Shown here piece after piece: positions 32,001-45,328 of a stretch of 64,000 nucleotides of DNA. The stretch's first letter is position 1, and each line of letters begins with the position of its first letter. The DNA is taken from contig BDGG01000006.1 of NCBI GenBank assembly GCA_001949185.1, forward strand, positions 1,857,657 to 1,921,656. Reading direction: 5' to 3'. A model generated the notes under the pieces. That model ran no database searches. It was not told where the DNA came from and saw nothing but the letters and a program-made list of their open reading frames with translations. A program made the translations under genes and the position numbers. Source of the DNA: Ramazzottius varieornatus. Its lineage: Eukaryota; Tardigrada; Eutardigrada; Parachela; Ramazzottiidae.

Positions 32001-33649
32001 AAGCGGATGATCAGCTCAAAACAAAACCATATCACACCTGCAATAAAACAAACATATGGAACTCCACCGTCGGTTTCATCGGAGAAGTGATTGTACTCAC
32101 AGGCAGTTTCTATCACAAAAAAGGGCTCGGAAAAGTTGGCGACCTGATCCTCTTCGATCTTTGTGCCGTTGGGTCCGTCCGTTATTCGGTAATGCTTGAA
32201 CTGTGGCAGTGTCTCCAGGCAGAAGGTGACAATGGACAGGACGATGACCAAGACACTGATGGTGGCCACAGCTTTGGCTCCTCTCGAGCTTTCCGGCACT
32301 TCAAAGAGTAACCAGAACTTCTTTTGGAGTTCGTTGTTGGGTAGATCACGCTCCTTTTCCTTGACGAAGCCTTCGTCTTCACGGAATTTCATCAACACCT
32401 CATCACCGAGATCAAAGAATTTCAGCTCCTCTGCAAATACGTCCAGCGGGACGGAGACGGGCCGCCGTAGTCGTCCTCCGCTTTGGTAATAATACAAAAT
32501 GGCTGCAAACAGAGAGAGCCTATTTCCTTACCGATTGGATTATCTGTATATTGTAGTTTTCTCTACGTTATTCTCAGTTCATTACGGCAAACAATGGAAA
32601 CTTTTGGACCCGTCGCATCCTGAACGCATTTTCTGCGGTATACTATGCGTACTCTTACGATAAACTTTGCGACCTCGCATTGTAATGAGTTTTCCGGAAC
32701 ACGGCGACTTTTGAGGAAACCAACGTGAGGTTGACTTACCATCAAAGCAATTTCGATTTCTGTCGAAGAAGTATTCGTTCCTCAGCGGGTCGAAATAGCG
32801 CATCCTCTTCATGGGATTTCCGAGTAGCGTATCCGGGTACTTGCTCAAGGTTTTCAGCTGTGTCTCAAACTTCAACCCACTGACATTCACCACGATCCTT
32901 TGGTCAGGCAAGGCGTACAACCCCGGTGTCGGGCATCCTCCGCTGCTCCCAAAGAACCTTCCCGTCCCATCGAGTCCTTCCAGCGGCGAAGTGGGCCCAT
33001 CCATCCCTTCTTGGAGGTCATTGGAGTTGAGCTTGTTGGCATTGAACCTGGAAGTAGCTTGTAATAAAGCAGCTGGCGCCATACGGGCCAGATAGCGACT
33101 GGTCATCTGACCGAGTCCTCCGGGCGGCCCAAAGGCTGGTCCCGAACCCCCACTAACGCCACCCCCTCCGCTGCCGCCATCCAAACCGGCCATGGCCACC
33201 TCCATCTTATTATCATCAGAGCAATTGAGCAAGAAGGCTTCAACGGGATTAAATGGACTTAGTGAGGATGAAGAATGTTCCTCAGTGATGGGATACGCGG
33301 CGGCTGCAGTGTTAGCCGATAACGAACGAGCTAGCGCGTTTTTGTTGGTACGTGAAGGAGCAGCTCCGGTTACGGCAGACGGCTTGCTCAGGCATTTGAC
33401 ATCGTCAGCGAGGCTACTGTGACTGCTGCTGACGGGTTGAAGCAAGTTGTTATGATGGCTGGGAGACGGACTAACGCCGGGTGGAGGAGCGCTAAAGACC
33501 TCGGTACGATCGCGGGGCGCACGATAGCGCACACTGTTGGTGCGACGAACCGAACCCCGTGATTGAAGTTCGGGACGGAACACTGGGGTCAAACCCCAGC
33601 GCTCGATAAACTCAAGTTTGGAAGATATTTTGCCAGCTTGTACTCTCAA
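29084..33649 (-). CDS. Sh: Shaker-type (Kv1) voltage-gated K+ channel
   Basis: Six exons found (33649-32740, 32502-32101, 32037-31943, 31013-30668, 30222-30073, 29346-29084), all in phase. A Ser/Gly/Ala-rich N-terminal region precedes the T1 tetramerisation domain ([18 protein letters not shown] to [12 protein letters not shown]). S1-S6 follow, with S4 [20 protein letters not shown], selectivity filter TMTTVGYGD and the S6 PVP kink ([11 protein letters not shown]). The C-terminal tail starts [10 protein letters not shown], holds a polyalanine stretch and ends AETDV, the class I PDZ ligand of Shaker channels. The channel repolarises excitable membranes. The true start is unresolved: 148 open codons without ATG precede Met at 33205, so an upstream exon may exist. 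Confidence 0.93.
31235..31413 (-). mobile_element. MITE-C copy in Kv intron
   Basis: On the minus strand it reads ACACGACGAGAAATAATGGG, then CCAGGCGGGAAAGACGGC, TTCAACCGTAG and a terminal TGGTCCATAGTTTTCACTG. The same blocks in the same order occur at 37650-37860. Short inverted ends, no coding capacity. Confidence 0.75.
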
Positions 33650-36600
33650 TGATCAAAGAACCATCAACCACGGACGATACAAGATAAAAATGAAGGCTCT
33701 TCCGGATGACTTCACCATCTGATGATCGGTGATCGAAGTACGCCGCACCGGGAAAAATATGGTTTGATAAGAAGAAACTCAAGCGAGCTGGAAAATAACA
33801 GAGGAAGGAACGCGGGGCCGATTCAATAGAGCTCGCAAAATAAATGACGGCCTCCCTGCTGGTGGAAACGTAAAACACGCGCCTGGAGGTGGCTTTTAAT
33901 TTTCCTTTTCTTCTTCCTGTTGAATAAGGAGGCTTGAACTGGCTGGACGAGCTGGAATGAGGTTCCTTTGACGCCACGTAACACGGTGTTCCTTTGAAGG
34001 TTTGAAAGAAGACGGAGAAGGAAATTGAAGGAGCTGCCTTGAAAGCTTAGTCAGCGCTGCAATGGCCACCATTCGTCACTTGTCATTAAGTCGTTAAATA
34101 TCAAGCATGTTGGGTGGGTAATTACACAAATAAGCAATGGTTGGACTGCGCCATCGAATTGTAAGGTTCGCAGAGGGTGCACGGCCAGATATCCTATTGA
34201 CGGAGCGAAAGACGAGTACTCCCAACGCGCGTCCGGGCTATTCTGGGCTCCAACAGCAGGCAAAAAATATTACAAGTGCCACATCCTGTTTAACAGCCTC
34301 TGACACATAGGCAAGACGTGTGTCGAAGTGCTAAAGATGGACGAGCGACGATGCCTTGTGGACATTTGTGGCTATGGCGGCCAGGAGGAGTATTAATACA
34401 CCTTTGGGACGATCATACTACCCATAAATACATCGAGCCAACAACTCCGGTCGGCAAAGCGGACAAATATCTCCAAATCAAATATCAATCAAGGAGGAAA
34501 TTATTGATCAATGTCTGGAGGTTGATGAAGAGCCGACAGACCTTGTGACAAGGTATGGGAGGTGATCAAATTAGTCCGCAGTGATATCACCTCAAATTTG
34601 CGACGGAAGTCATTAGAGTCTGATTGATTTTCCAGTGAAGAGCGGTACCACAGGCTGGCACTGGCGACGCACTTGCGATCTCAAGTGGGAGAGTACAGGA
34701 AAGGGAAAGCAACACCTCGTACTGGGATCTAATGTGGCCAAACAAACCCTGGAACTAAGCGGTGATCTCAAATTCATAGGATAACATGGCCGAAGTGCGC
34801 ACAGAGGAATACCAAGCACGGGATCACGTTTGTGTTGGACAGAGCTAGTGAGAAATTATGGGAGCCTTCTGAATGTGTGATCACAAGTTCAACACGACGG
34901 CTGACGAGGCCAGTATAGAGTGGCTGATGTAGACGGAGTACTCTGGCCTGTATGCGGCGGAAAGGATGGAGGACGACCAGAGAGGCCAATGCGAAATTAA
35001 TAGTGGCAAAGCCAACATACAGTCCGCGAGATCCCGCATACGCGCCTTGACGTCACGGCGCCTAATCTGCCAGCTGCAAAGAACCAGGCTGGAGCAACAG
35101 TATAATTGGCTCACGGACGTCATCATCCTGATCGCCTTACGTCGCACTCCTCCAGCCTCCCAGTCGTCCGATCTGAGCTCGCAACAGTCGTCTCGTACTT
35201 CGCCGCGGCGAACTCGTATCACTTCATCACACCGCACCGTAAAGCAACACGTTCTCCTTCGATTGAATCAACACTTGGAGAGATATAGCTCGAGCGCGAA
35301 CCCTCCCAACCCAGAAAACTACTGCGCTGTAGAACTCGAAAATGCAGGAATAATTCCTTTTGGTCAGAGCGATGTCATGATTATCCGACACATTTGATCA
35401 AACACACTCTTCAACGCGCTGAAACTCCAGACAGACAGAGAGACAGACAACCAAATACTGCTTAGAGAAACTTACAGAGAATCCGGTTTCCTATCGTGGC
35501 CTGACTGCCTTCGTTTAAGTCCGTAGAGTATGCTGTGTTCCCTAAACTCGTCCATATTTTTCAGGATATATGTCGAAAGATTTTGAAAAGTTCCGAGCAC
35601 AGAAAGCACACTACTGCAGTTACCTATGTTGTGTTGTTCAAACAAAGTATGTTCGGAAAGCGATAAGTTTTGATAAATATACCATAAAGTTGACTGTTCT
35701 CACGCGGGGAACATGGAAGTGAGCACCTGCAATGTTACCGAAGCCGGTTTTTCGTTGAAAATTATGCCGCCAGTATTTTCGTAGTGTCAAAAGCCGGTTT
35801 TAGAATGAGAATCCGGGCGGCTTCAGAAAACTCAACGATTCTGTAGTTAGAAACCCATGGGCGAATTTTAGATTGCAACGAGGAAGTTTGCTGGTACCCA
35901 TTATCTGTCTATCGTCTAATGGAACGTTGGACCTAGTCATTATATTCAGGCAACTGGAGCGAGAAGTTGCACGTCAGTTTGATGAGTAATATTTGCTTTC
36001 TGAAGGCAAAGTGAAAACATCAACATCAGAATGGGCGCTTTGACGTGTTTTCTTCTGGCTGACAAAAGTGTGGCTGTCAAATCACGATAGACTACACGAA
36101 GCCACTGCAGCGACCCACTATGCAGTATTGAATATCCATTGCCGCCTCGATATCGATTGCTGCCGGTTCCTCGAGCTCATTCAGGCCCAGATTTGAGGGT
36201 ATACTCAAGCGATTTCATAAAGAGGGTCATTGTGGAAAGGCAGTCTAGCGAGCCACATCCAAGACAGGCCTTCGCCGTAGCGACGAGATAAACTTCGACA
36301 ACAACGCGGCGTCGACAGGAACCACGAGGAAACAGCTGGGGAAATCCTACGGGACTTCTTTTCTCCCAAAACTATGACGTACTCGTGGTATATATTGCTT
36401 TCATAGGAAAGCTACTGTGGGCATGGGGGGCAATTCCTTCAGACTTTAAACAGTTTGTTTTGCCATATGAATTCGAAGCAATTCTTCTTCTGCGAAACTG
36501 GTAGGCGGAGCCTGAGGAAAAGCTCCACCCAATCACAACTTATTAGGCTTCGTTTTGGGGTCGCTACAAACTGTGCCTCAGTTTTCAGTTGCAATCTTCG

Positions 36601-37649
36601 CAGCTGTCTGTGGTTCCATGAGTTCTGAGCTTTGTTTCGTTCGTCTTTGTCTTAATCGCTTGAAAAACAGGAAGAAAGATGGCCGCAGGGGATGGGTGCA
36701 AATTGGCGGGGATGGAGTGCCAACGGACAGGATGTAACGAGGTTTCGCCCAGGGCCTCTCATCCATCACAATCTATCCACTCGGCCATGCGTTATCATTA
36801 GATCATGTCAGGATAAGAACCGGGCTATGTATGGTTGATTGGGAAGCCACATTTGCGCAAGTAAGCGAGGATCTGAGGTTAATGGGAAACCGCATCGGTA
36901 TAATTATTGGACCGAAGCCTCGACAGAGTGGTGCAGCGTAGCGTGAAACCCTCCTAGAATCAAGCTCAGAAGTTTGAAAATGGCGTGTGAGATGCAGATT
37001 GAGAAAAGTGGGGAGAGACTACAGTACGTGTGCGGACTGCAGTTGATGTGTGTAGAGCCAACAGGAAATGGGAGCGGATGTTGCGAAAAGGGGAAGAAGT
37101 GTGGACCAGGCAGCAGCCTCTCAAAGGAGATTATTCCGCTATTTACACAGCGGCAGTATTGTACGAGATGTTAAGCAAGCAGGCTTTTGGCTGAGATGGC
37201 CCCACTCTTTTGTCATCTGGTACCATCATCCTTTTCTCCCTTTGAAGTCCCATTCATCCGGGTTACTGTCCATGTAAACATGCTCGTGTCAGACTTACGA
37301 CGGGCTGTACTTGGAGTCATGAACCCACCTCATTTCCATTTCTTCGTTCGCGTTTATTCACCACAGATCTACTTTTTCGCAGCCAATTTGTCCGAAGTGC
37401 CACCACGCACTTTGGGAGAAAGAAAAGTCAAACTCCAAATCTAATAAATGTAATGCTGTTTTCCTTTTACATAACCAAGGTTTCTTCATGCGCAGATGTA
37501 TAACGCGATGGTTTTTCCCAACGGAAGTCGATTCTAGAATCCTCAACCGGTGGAAAGTTGGTAAGAGCTGCAGGGAAGGATTACTCGAACAGAAAAAGAC
37601 CTTCCTGGTGAAGTACCTGTGACATGCAATGCAGGTTAAAGATCAAACA

Positions 37650-37860
37650 GTCTGGAAAAGGATTGCACGCAGGACGAGGAATTATGGGCCAATACAAATT
37701 ATCGGCCAGGCGGAAAAGACGGCAAAATGGAAGTTCAATCGTAGAAAAGTGTTGGAAAGTGCATTACGTACGTTCTTTCGTATCACTATAGCGAAAAGAC
37801 CTGGTTCATAAGTTTTACTGGTCCACAATTTTTCGTCGTGCGTGTATTGTATTGCAGGAC
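37650..37860 (+). mobile_element. MITE-C copy
   Basis: TGCACGCAGGACGAGGAATT at the left and the inverse of CACGCACGACGAAAAATTG at the right make imperfect terminal repeats. The core GGCCAGGCGGAAAAGACGGC is shared with copies near 20260 and 31370. A further isolated GGGGCCAGGCGGAA occurs near 43028. Confidence 0.75.
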
Positions 37861-40374
37861 ATTTTGACCTCACCAATTTGAAAAAGTGTCTTGCTTACTG
37901 TACAAACGGGTGCGTGGTACCCTAGAACTACGCTTCGACCCGTTATATCGCGATCCATTATTATAATTAGGCTACCAACTCAACTCGCAAGCACACTGTG
38001 GCGTAGGCTGACTCGGTTAAATTTTTAACCGAAGTGAATGACACCATCAACGAACACACTCGAGAAAGGAAGGGCCAAACATAGGGCTAAATCGATTCTG
38101 CCTCGGCAGAAATCTTTATGTGGACCTTACTGATGCGAAAACTACGTGTTTCCAGTATGGGAATGGGCCACAATCAGGCCCTGAACGATTAGACATTTGC
38201 GCTGGAAACAAGGCATCATGACACTTGTCACTGGAGGAAGGGCAATCTTCAACGTAAAGTGGTTGTTTACGCAAAGGAATCTGTAGCTTTGGCTGAAGTT
38301 ATCCCAACAACGATCGATGGTTCATGGCGGCATCGCCAGCATAACCATTGCTCATCCTTTTTCGGTGATTAGCCCTTAACGCGCCTGTCATCCCGTCGTC
38401 CGTCAGTGCTTTTCGTCCGAGAACGGTGCCACTTTAGAACGAAGCTCAAGTTTATGGGCCCTTTTCTCATGCGCAACTTGACCCTTGTTGTGAACAAGCA
38501 AATAGCTTTTCACCGTTAGAGCAGACACAACAATGCGAAGACCGCGGGCGACCGGATGGAAGAAAGCACGTAGAAGGTTTGTAGTAATACGATATTTGTA
38601 ACCGTACTACAGGATCATATGGCAGGTTAAAGAGCATATGGTCGGCGGAATCTCAGAACAGCAGGAATACCAAGAAAACCGGCGCACCGGATGGGTCTGT
38701 TTATCCAGTAACGCCACACCTTTCTCTTCACATAGCGATGAATGGCTCTGGTTACCATCTACGCTCCAGATCCGCCCGTGATTTAAAGACCTCAAAGACG
38801 CAAACATCTTAAATCACTCCAACCTCGAAACACAAAAGCACATTAGAGGTGCGGTTCACTTAACTGATATGCAACTGAGGTCCGCGTGTCACATATGGAC
38901 TGGCTGGTGGCGGGTGGCGACATCTCTAAAACCTCTAAAACCTGTTCTGCTCAAGCCTCTCGACCACACAACCACACCTCCCTCCACATCACAGTTCCTA
39001 CCCAGCGAAAAACCAGTTATGGTAAACCCCTCAGTTCTGATAGCCGAGGTACTGTCTCGTCAACATTTCCTACTAAAGACGAGCCATGGCCATGGCCGAC
39101 TACAGTATGGACCGATCAAGACAGACTGGAATTGCACAAGTTTCGACCAACCTGGGACTTGGAACAATGACGGACAGTGAGCCATTTCGAGAAGTTCCAG
39201 TGCTGAATATCGGTGGTTCAAAGTAATATTCCGCCAAACTGGCCAATTGCAAGTGCTGAGGTCCAGGGCTGGATGCACGACTAATTTGCTGCCAACTTCG
39301 ACGGCGATTGTTACCGAGATCGCCATTGCGCTGAGTTTTTATTTCCTCATGCTTCAACAACAAGTTCTCCAACGTGACCTTTTCCGGGTTCAACCTCAGC
39401 GCACTACTAGCTGTCCCACAGCCCAGCATTTCGTATTCCTGACATAAACCCGATGAGAATAAGACGTGAAGGTCGGAAAATGTCGGTGATCATGGAAAGC
39501 TTAAAGAATGAAGACTTTTTGCACAAGCTTGAGACTGGTTAGAGCCAGATCTTTGTGATGACAAAGGATCAACGAACCATAAGGAGGATGCAAAGTATGC
39601 ATGCGCAGCATAAGGCTTTCATTACGGATGATCGGTAAATTGATCACTGCTCATGTCTGGTCCTTTCTTTGGGCTTCGGTTCACGTAGTCGAAGAGCCAC
39701 ATTATCCGGCTGGGATAGTCAAGCGGAATTAGCTCTTTTCAGTCATGACTCGATAATAATATCACCCACAATACGACCTTGCGTATTCAGCATCCAGGAA
39801 ACGTTTCCAACGACACACGTAAGAAACATCGATACACGGAGCAAAGTCAAGAGCTGCCCTTAAAATCCCAAAATAAAACAGGGGTTTTACTGTAGGGAAG
39901 CCTCGAATGTAAATATCGATGTTATTGTTGGGGAGCTATCCTTAGCTTGTGTCACATGCATATGAATAGAAGGTGTCAGCAAGCATTGTAACCTACGCGT
40001 TGGGTAAATGAAAGTGTAGAGTCAGGAACGAAGGAAAGGTAATGAAGGCCGGATACGTGGATGGCAGCAATTACAGGTGCCACAGTAAACGGCACAATGT
40101 GGCAACCTCGTCACTGTACGTGGCACTGTGCTGCAGACTATTCAGGACCTTCTAATTGGTTAATTTCGGCTCGGCGATAATCAGCACCATTCATTCCGCA
40201 CATATCTCATCTTCCCAGCCCCCCACAAGGAGAATCCTGGATTCTGCTGTGATGACAACACCCATATTGCTCCGGCAAGCACGTAGTTTTCAAAGAAATA
40301 TCTAGGTTCGCTGCGAGGAATACAGCGAACGAATGACGTACAGCTCGGGCAAACGGCCATATGCTTACGATATT

Positions 40375-41140
40375 CAGGGCGCTCGCACCAACTTGCTACC
40401 ACCTATAAAATCATGTCTTTGTCGACTGGGTAATTACTCAACTTTCAAACTAATTTTCCCTGGTCTGACATCCTGTTCACAACCTCGTGAAAAATAACCG
40501 ACCCGAAATCTTTTCAGAAAGAGTCGTAAGCGACGTTGAGCTGAAGCAGGAGAGAAGCCAAAAGTCCATCAACTTTCGAAGTTTTTGAGGTCTTTTCGAA
40601 AAATTATTTTTCGACTTTTCCGTTGACGTCATGCGGTACTGTGACCGAAAACAAACAGACCACGAGCTAGGACAATCGAAAAGAGGTCGAAATAACAAAT
40701 CTGTCGATCAGGTCAAAAGCTGGAATTTTTTTCAAAGAGCAAAGTTTGCCGGCAAAATAGCCGAATTCGCTGTTTGAAATTTATTTGCTGAGTTATCATG
40801 ATTTTCCCGTGGATCTTTTTGATTTTCACGTACAACCAAGACAGTTATTGGCCTGTTGATATCAGATGTCGGATCGAAAGTCTAACATGGGGTCCTGAGG
40901 ACAACAGTTTTGGTCGTTATGATAGGTCTTCCCCATGGTCGTTATCATAGGTCTTCCCCATCGGAAGTCACACCAGTCAAATTCTTCAAGCTGCTGTTCA
41001 ATATTATAAGACGGCTCATGGCTCAAACGAAACAGCTTAAAAAGTTGTACGGATAGTGTGGAAGAACAGGTGGAAAAGAAGTAATCTGATTTTTCCCTCC
41101 AAGAAATGACAGGTGGTGGCAAGTTAGTGCGAGCGCCCTG
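40375..41140 (-). mobile_element. MITE family A, copy 2
   Basis: Same terminal repeat CAGGGCGCTCGCACCAA as the 8503-9221 element but inserted in the opposite orientation, with high similarity along the whole length. It differs by an internal duplication near 40930-40975 (ATAGGTCTTCCCCAT twice). The right flank is TA; the left is TT. Confidence 0.85.
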
Positions 41141-41439
41141 TAGTATCGGGCAACGATGTTACGATGTTGCAGTACAGTCAACTGTGCGAATTATAGCTAT
41201 AACACTGTTTACCTGCGCCCGCTAGATATGCCCAGAAAAAATCGCTACTGACTCTCCACACGAAGTGAACGCTGGCTACCGATGAATACGCAGGGTTCGA
41301 TCACCCGGAACTTATCTCCTGATGCAACAAGCCGCTAAGTGCATAATGTATACTCTATGTCTGAAGTTTTTCCAGGATTTCAGTTGGCATGCTCATAGTG
41401 TCCATTGATAAGCGGACATTGTGCGTTGTATCTTTTGGC

Positions 41440-41900
41440 GTGTACAAAAATCACAGTATCAACGCTACACACAATTCCTCCCATACCGGAACCGGTATAC
41501 TATGACTTCTTTCGTGAGAACAAGGATCAACTCGATCGAGAAATGCTAAAGATTATCCAACGAACCACCTCAGTAAAGGATGTTTTGTACTCCTTAGCAA
41601 ACGTCGCAACTGCAGCACCCTGCAGTGAGAATAGACGATTTTCTGTTCTGTATTAGCGGTGGGCCACCCATGAGCGAAGCTGAGACCGAGGACTGTCGGA
41701 AGATGGAAAAAAGAGGCTTTGCGGGCGGAGTGTCAAGAATTGTGCCTCAGTTCGGATGGGTAAACACCGAAGCTGTACTAGTTAGAGCTAAGATTTTCCA
41801 CATTTGTACTCGGCCCACTACGCTTTCCTGATTGCCCGATTCCTCCGCCGTGACAATATCAAGGGATTGGATTTCTGTGGAGAGCTTTTGCAAAGATCAA
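41440..41900 (+). other. Coding-like stretch, unassigned
   Basis: Several adjacent frames read like protein: YYDFFRENKDQLDREMLKII followed by a helical segment (about 41495-41620), then PPMSEAETEDCRKMEKRGF (about 41660), then in another frame SAHYAFLIARFLRRDNIKGL (about 41815). Short AG/GT sites between them could make small introns, but I could not build a consistent chain and recognise no family. It may be an unannotated gene or a decayed one. Confidence 0.25.
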
Positions 41901-43720
41901 CAGTGGCTGACAATTGTACTAAAGTACATCTGATGTCCTGCAAACACGAACTATCAATACTGAAAAGTATTCCTTAAAGACTTATTAATAGTTCGTCACC
42001 GAAGTGCTTTCGTCACAGAGGCAACGAATATTCACCCGAGTCAGCCATCTTTGCTAGGGTGAAACCCACGAACGAAGAATCGGTACGCTATAAGAAATCC
42101 ATAAGGTTACGGCAAGGTATCAAGCACTCGATCAATCCGCTGCTACTCAATCTCGCTGATTCTACAGACGTTGGTTTTCAATGTTTCTTCCAAGAGCCCA
42201 GCCATAGAAGTTCCAGCGGTGAAGAGGAATGCACCGCATTACAAAATTTTTAAATAACACTGAACATTTAATGATCCAACGTTCGCGAGACGGGTGAAGC
42301 TTCATTTAACCGGCTAGCTATAGATGGCAGCACCGTGCCGGCGTGCGAATTCGAGAGGGGGCCGGGCTGATCATCCCAAGCTGGCTTCGTATTGCGAAAT
42401 CGAGAAAAAGACGTAGAAAGTCCCGCGGATCTCCCTCCCAAGACCTGACTTTCGCCGTTGGGATACTAAGTTACACTTCTCGCGTAGCTCAGGGCGTAGT
42501 TTTCATAACGTGATCTGTTCTGCGCGTACAAAACAGACGATGCACATGAGAACTTACTTGGCGATACTTTTTCCGGATAGTCGTCGAAAATTAACGCGAT
42601 ATCCATCATGGTCAACATTAGAAGAGTCGCGTCGAAGAGAGTGATGGTATATTCCGGGCATGCCTGACCAAATCACCCACATAAGAACGTCGCTCATCTA
42701 CGAGAAGAAACTCCCTAAGAAAAATCCGTCAATGTCCACACTTTTTCGTAGGCCAGAACAAAGACTCATGGAAGGTTTGGTAAAATACGATGGGGAGCTG
42801 AGATAGAAAAGAAACACGATCGAGTTGCCTGTAGTTCTGGAGAGCTAACTGAAGACTTATAAAGTAAACGGCACGTCGTTACGGCAATCTCCTGAAAAGC
42901 TTGGGCGTTTATTAATGAGCTGAAAGAGGAGATGTGACAGGACAGCGGAAATGCATTTCGCCTCAAAGATCAAACGGACGTGATTGTGCCTTGTGCACTA
43001 GAAAAGCCCACTGCTCTCCACGTAATTAGGGGCCAGGCGGAACTACAGGGCCTCCGAGCGTCGGGCGGAAGACCTGATCTTACTTCCTGGCGTGACAAAA
43101 CATTAGCCAACGAGAAAAGATGAGGAAGCAATAGGCAATCTAAATACGTTAGCTCAAGTTAGCTAAGTAGATTAGGAGGCCAAAATGTATCCGAATGAGC
43201 AAACAATTTCTCTGTGGGGTTCCCTATCTACGCGCCTCCCACGTCTTCGAGGAAAATTCCTCTTCATTCCAAAGCAAAAGAGAAGAAGTTAGCACCACAT
43301 CACTTTCCACTTCCTTCATACGTCCATCCATCAGGTCTTACTCTTCTCAGCTATCACAAGCACCAAGTTGTTAAACGAAGAATTTAGCGGGATTCGACCG
43401 TAGTGGCCACACGCTGCCGGTTTCATAACAGAAAACCAATGTTGCAGGCTCGTTAACAATATTGAACAAGGCTCGCCCAGCATCAGCAACAGCATGCCAA
43501 TGACATGGTGAAACAACAGTCAGCCCCCGCCGGCCATCCGGTGGGATAACAGCAGAGGCGTCATGCTGCAAATTTCCAGTTTTCTGTCACAGAAGTTCTT
43601 TGTCCTGGTCTTTCAGTTTGGTACTGTAGGTGTAAAGTTCATTCGGCCAGTTCTTCTCTTGCATAAACTTGCTTTCGGATTACCAGAATCCAATTCTTGA
43701 TCGCTCCTTTACCCGACACA

Positions 43721-44612
43721 ATGCTGAAACTTGTGCTTATCGGTTTAGCGCTTCTGATGCTGGTGGACCGCTGTACTTCATATGCAGTTAAGTCTTTTCA
43801 ACATTTTTCACATTCAGAGTTCATTTGGTTTTCGGCGGCCCAATTTCCGGACCATCGTTTTGTCTCCAAAGAACTCTTTTTCGACATGAAGTCTGAGAGA
43901 ATATTCAGGGGCATCGGATGGTAGCTTTCCCGTACCTCGCCGTGGCTCAAAGTCTCACAGAACTGTTCGCCCTTTTGGGAAGATTTTTCAGGTATCTTCA
44001 GGTTGATTAACAACCGAAACACCCCAGCCCGGGGGGTTAATGTCAAAACGTCTACCCACACATTTTCGTTCTGCATGACGGCATGATGACGTCGAAGCTT
44101 CTTGAGCTAAAGATTCGAGCCCCTTCACACTTTCCCGACGCAGCCATCTGACCGCTGGTCAGAAATCAGATCTACTTCAGATTCGTGTTCCTCGATGTCT
44201 GTATCGTGTTACCTCATCAGCAGTTACAAAAAGCCCTTGGGGTGCCAAAACTTCAAAACCGTTTCCTGAACAATCGTGTTATTAGTCAATGTTCCGGAAA
44301 TTGGGCTGCCGAAACCCATCACAATGTCTTCAAGTGTTTGACTGATAATACATCTATTCTTTGTCGTAAAATTTCCTGTTTGAAGTACGAGTGAAGCGCG
44401 TTCATTTTTCTTGCAGACTACATAAGAGTTAGAAGTGGCGCCGCGCAACCGATCCCGATGAAAATCAACCAAGACCCACAAGGCCGGGGAGCGGTGAATA
44501 CCGGTAACAACCCCCCTGTGACCAAGGAGCTGCACGAGACGCCTTCCTTAGCAAAACCGAAACCCATGAGGAAGTCGGTTCTAAACTTACAAGAGTCTCC
44601 TGACATGTGAAC
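43721..44612 (+). CDS. Possible small secreted protein
   Basis: ATG at 43721 begins MLKLVLIGLALLMLVDRCTS, a clear signal peptide. After an AG at about 44416, a frame of about 63 codons (start DYIRVRSGAAQPIPMKINQD, Pro/Lys-rich, ending LQESPDM) runs to TGA near 44612. The donor after the signal exon is not in the right phase for a direct join, so an extra small exon (perhaps the 10 nt near 43993) or another start would be needed. No family recognised. It could encode a secreted peptide or be chance. Confidence 0.3.
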
Positions 44613-45328
44613 GTGCAGACACATCTGTGTACATTGCCCTTTTTTGTCTATTTCTCTTGGGCAAAGACCCGCAAGATATCCTTGATTTTTCTCTAGATTT
44701 ACGTCTCCCGCTTCACAACAGAAACAGTCACAAAACCATTTATCCACAGGGTTAATGTGTTTTTTTCATATCGCTCGTTCTTACGTCTTGTAGTGTATGC
44801 TGTGTCTGGCGTGTGCCTGACTTCGTAAGTCAGATTGTGCAACCGTTACACGGGTCTGGCCTAACTATTGGCATGGAAAAAACTATGGGCAGCTACGTGC
44901 ACGGCCTGTCACTGCATTTTCTTTCCCCTTTGCCCCCTTCCCCCAATACTTCTTCCTACTAGGGGCACTGCCGCGACACTTCACTTCCGGGTCCTGGAAA
45001 GTGTGTCGTCTTTCACACTACGCATATTTCTAGTCTGTAGAAATGCCTGCTTTCGTGCCGACAACCTTCGGAATCACTATGTTTTGAAGGTCGTATCCAG
45101 GTCTTGCACCAAGCCGAAAAGCATTGTAGCAGACACTTCTTTGCCGATTCTTGCGCATCAGGTATTCCGTCGGTGTTTTCTCCAAGGATGCACACCATAA
45201 ACTACGTATGCCAACGCGAAAACACCGACTTGGAATTCGTTTTCTTTCAGACAATAGCACCAGTAATCATAGTACCAAAGGTTCCCAGTATTTCCCCAGT
45301 GGTATGTACAGCAGGTAAACACTCCTCT

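Larger units (their letters stand above)
33650..45328. other. Long gene-poor region
   Basis: About 11.7 kb without a secure gene. It includes the putative Kv promoter and 5' exons, MITE-C (37650-37860), MITE family A copy 2 (40375-41140), a coding-like stretch at 41440-41900 and a possible small secreted protein at 43721-44612. A perfect short palindrome CGGTTAAATTTTTAACCG lies near 38014. Other ORFs of 60-140 codons show no recognisable domain. Confidence 0.45.

Noticed and set aside
33612-33977. 121-codon minus-strand frame upstream of the Shaker coding frame
   Set aside because: Different frame from the channel, no recognisable domain, and no splice site I could use to join it.
41290-41310. 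T-arm-like GGGTTCGATCACCCGG
   Set aside because: No D-arm, anticodon arm or acceptor stem can be placed around it.
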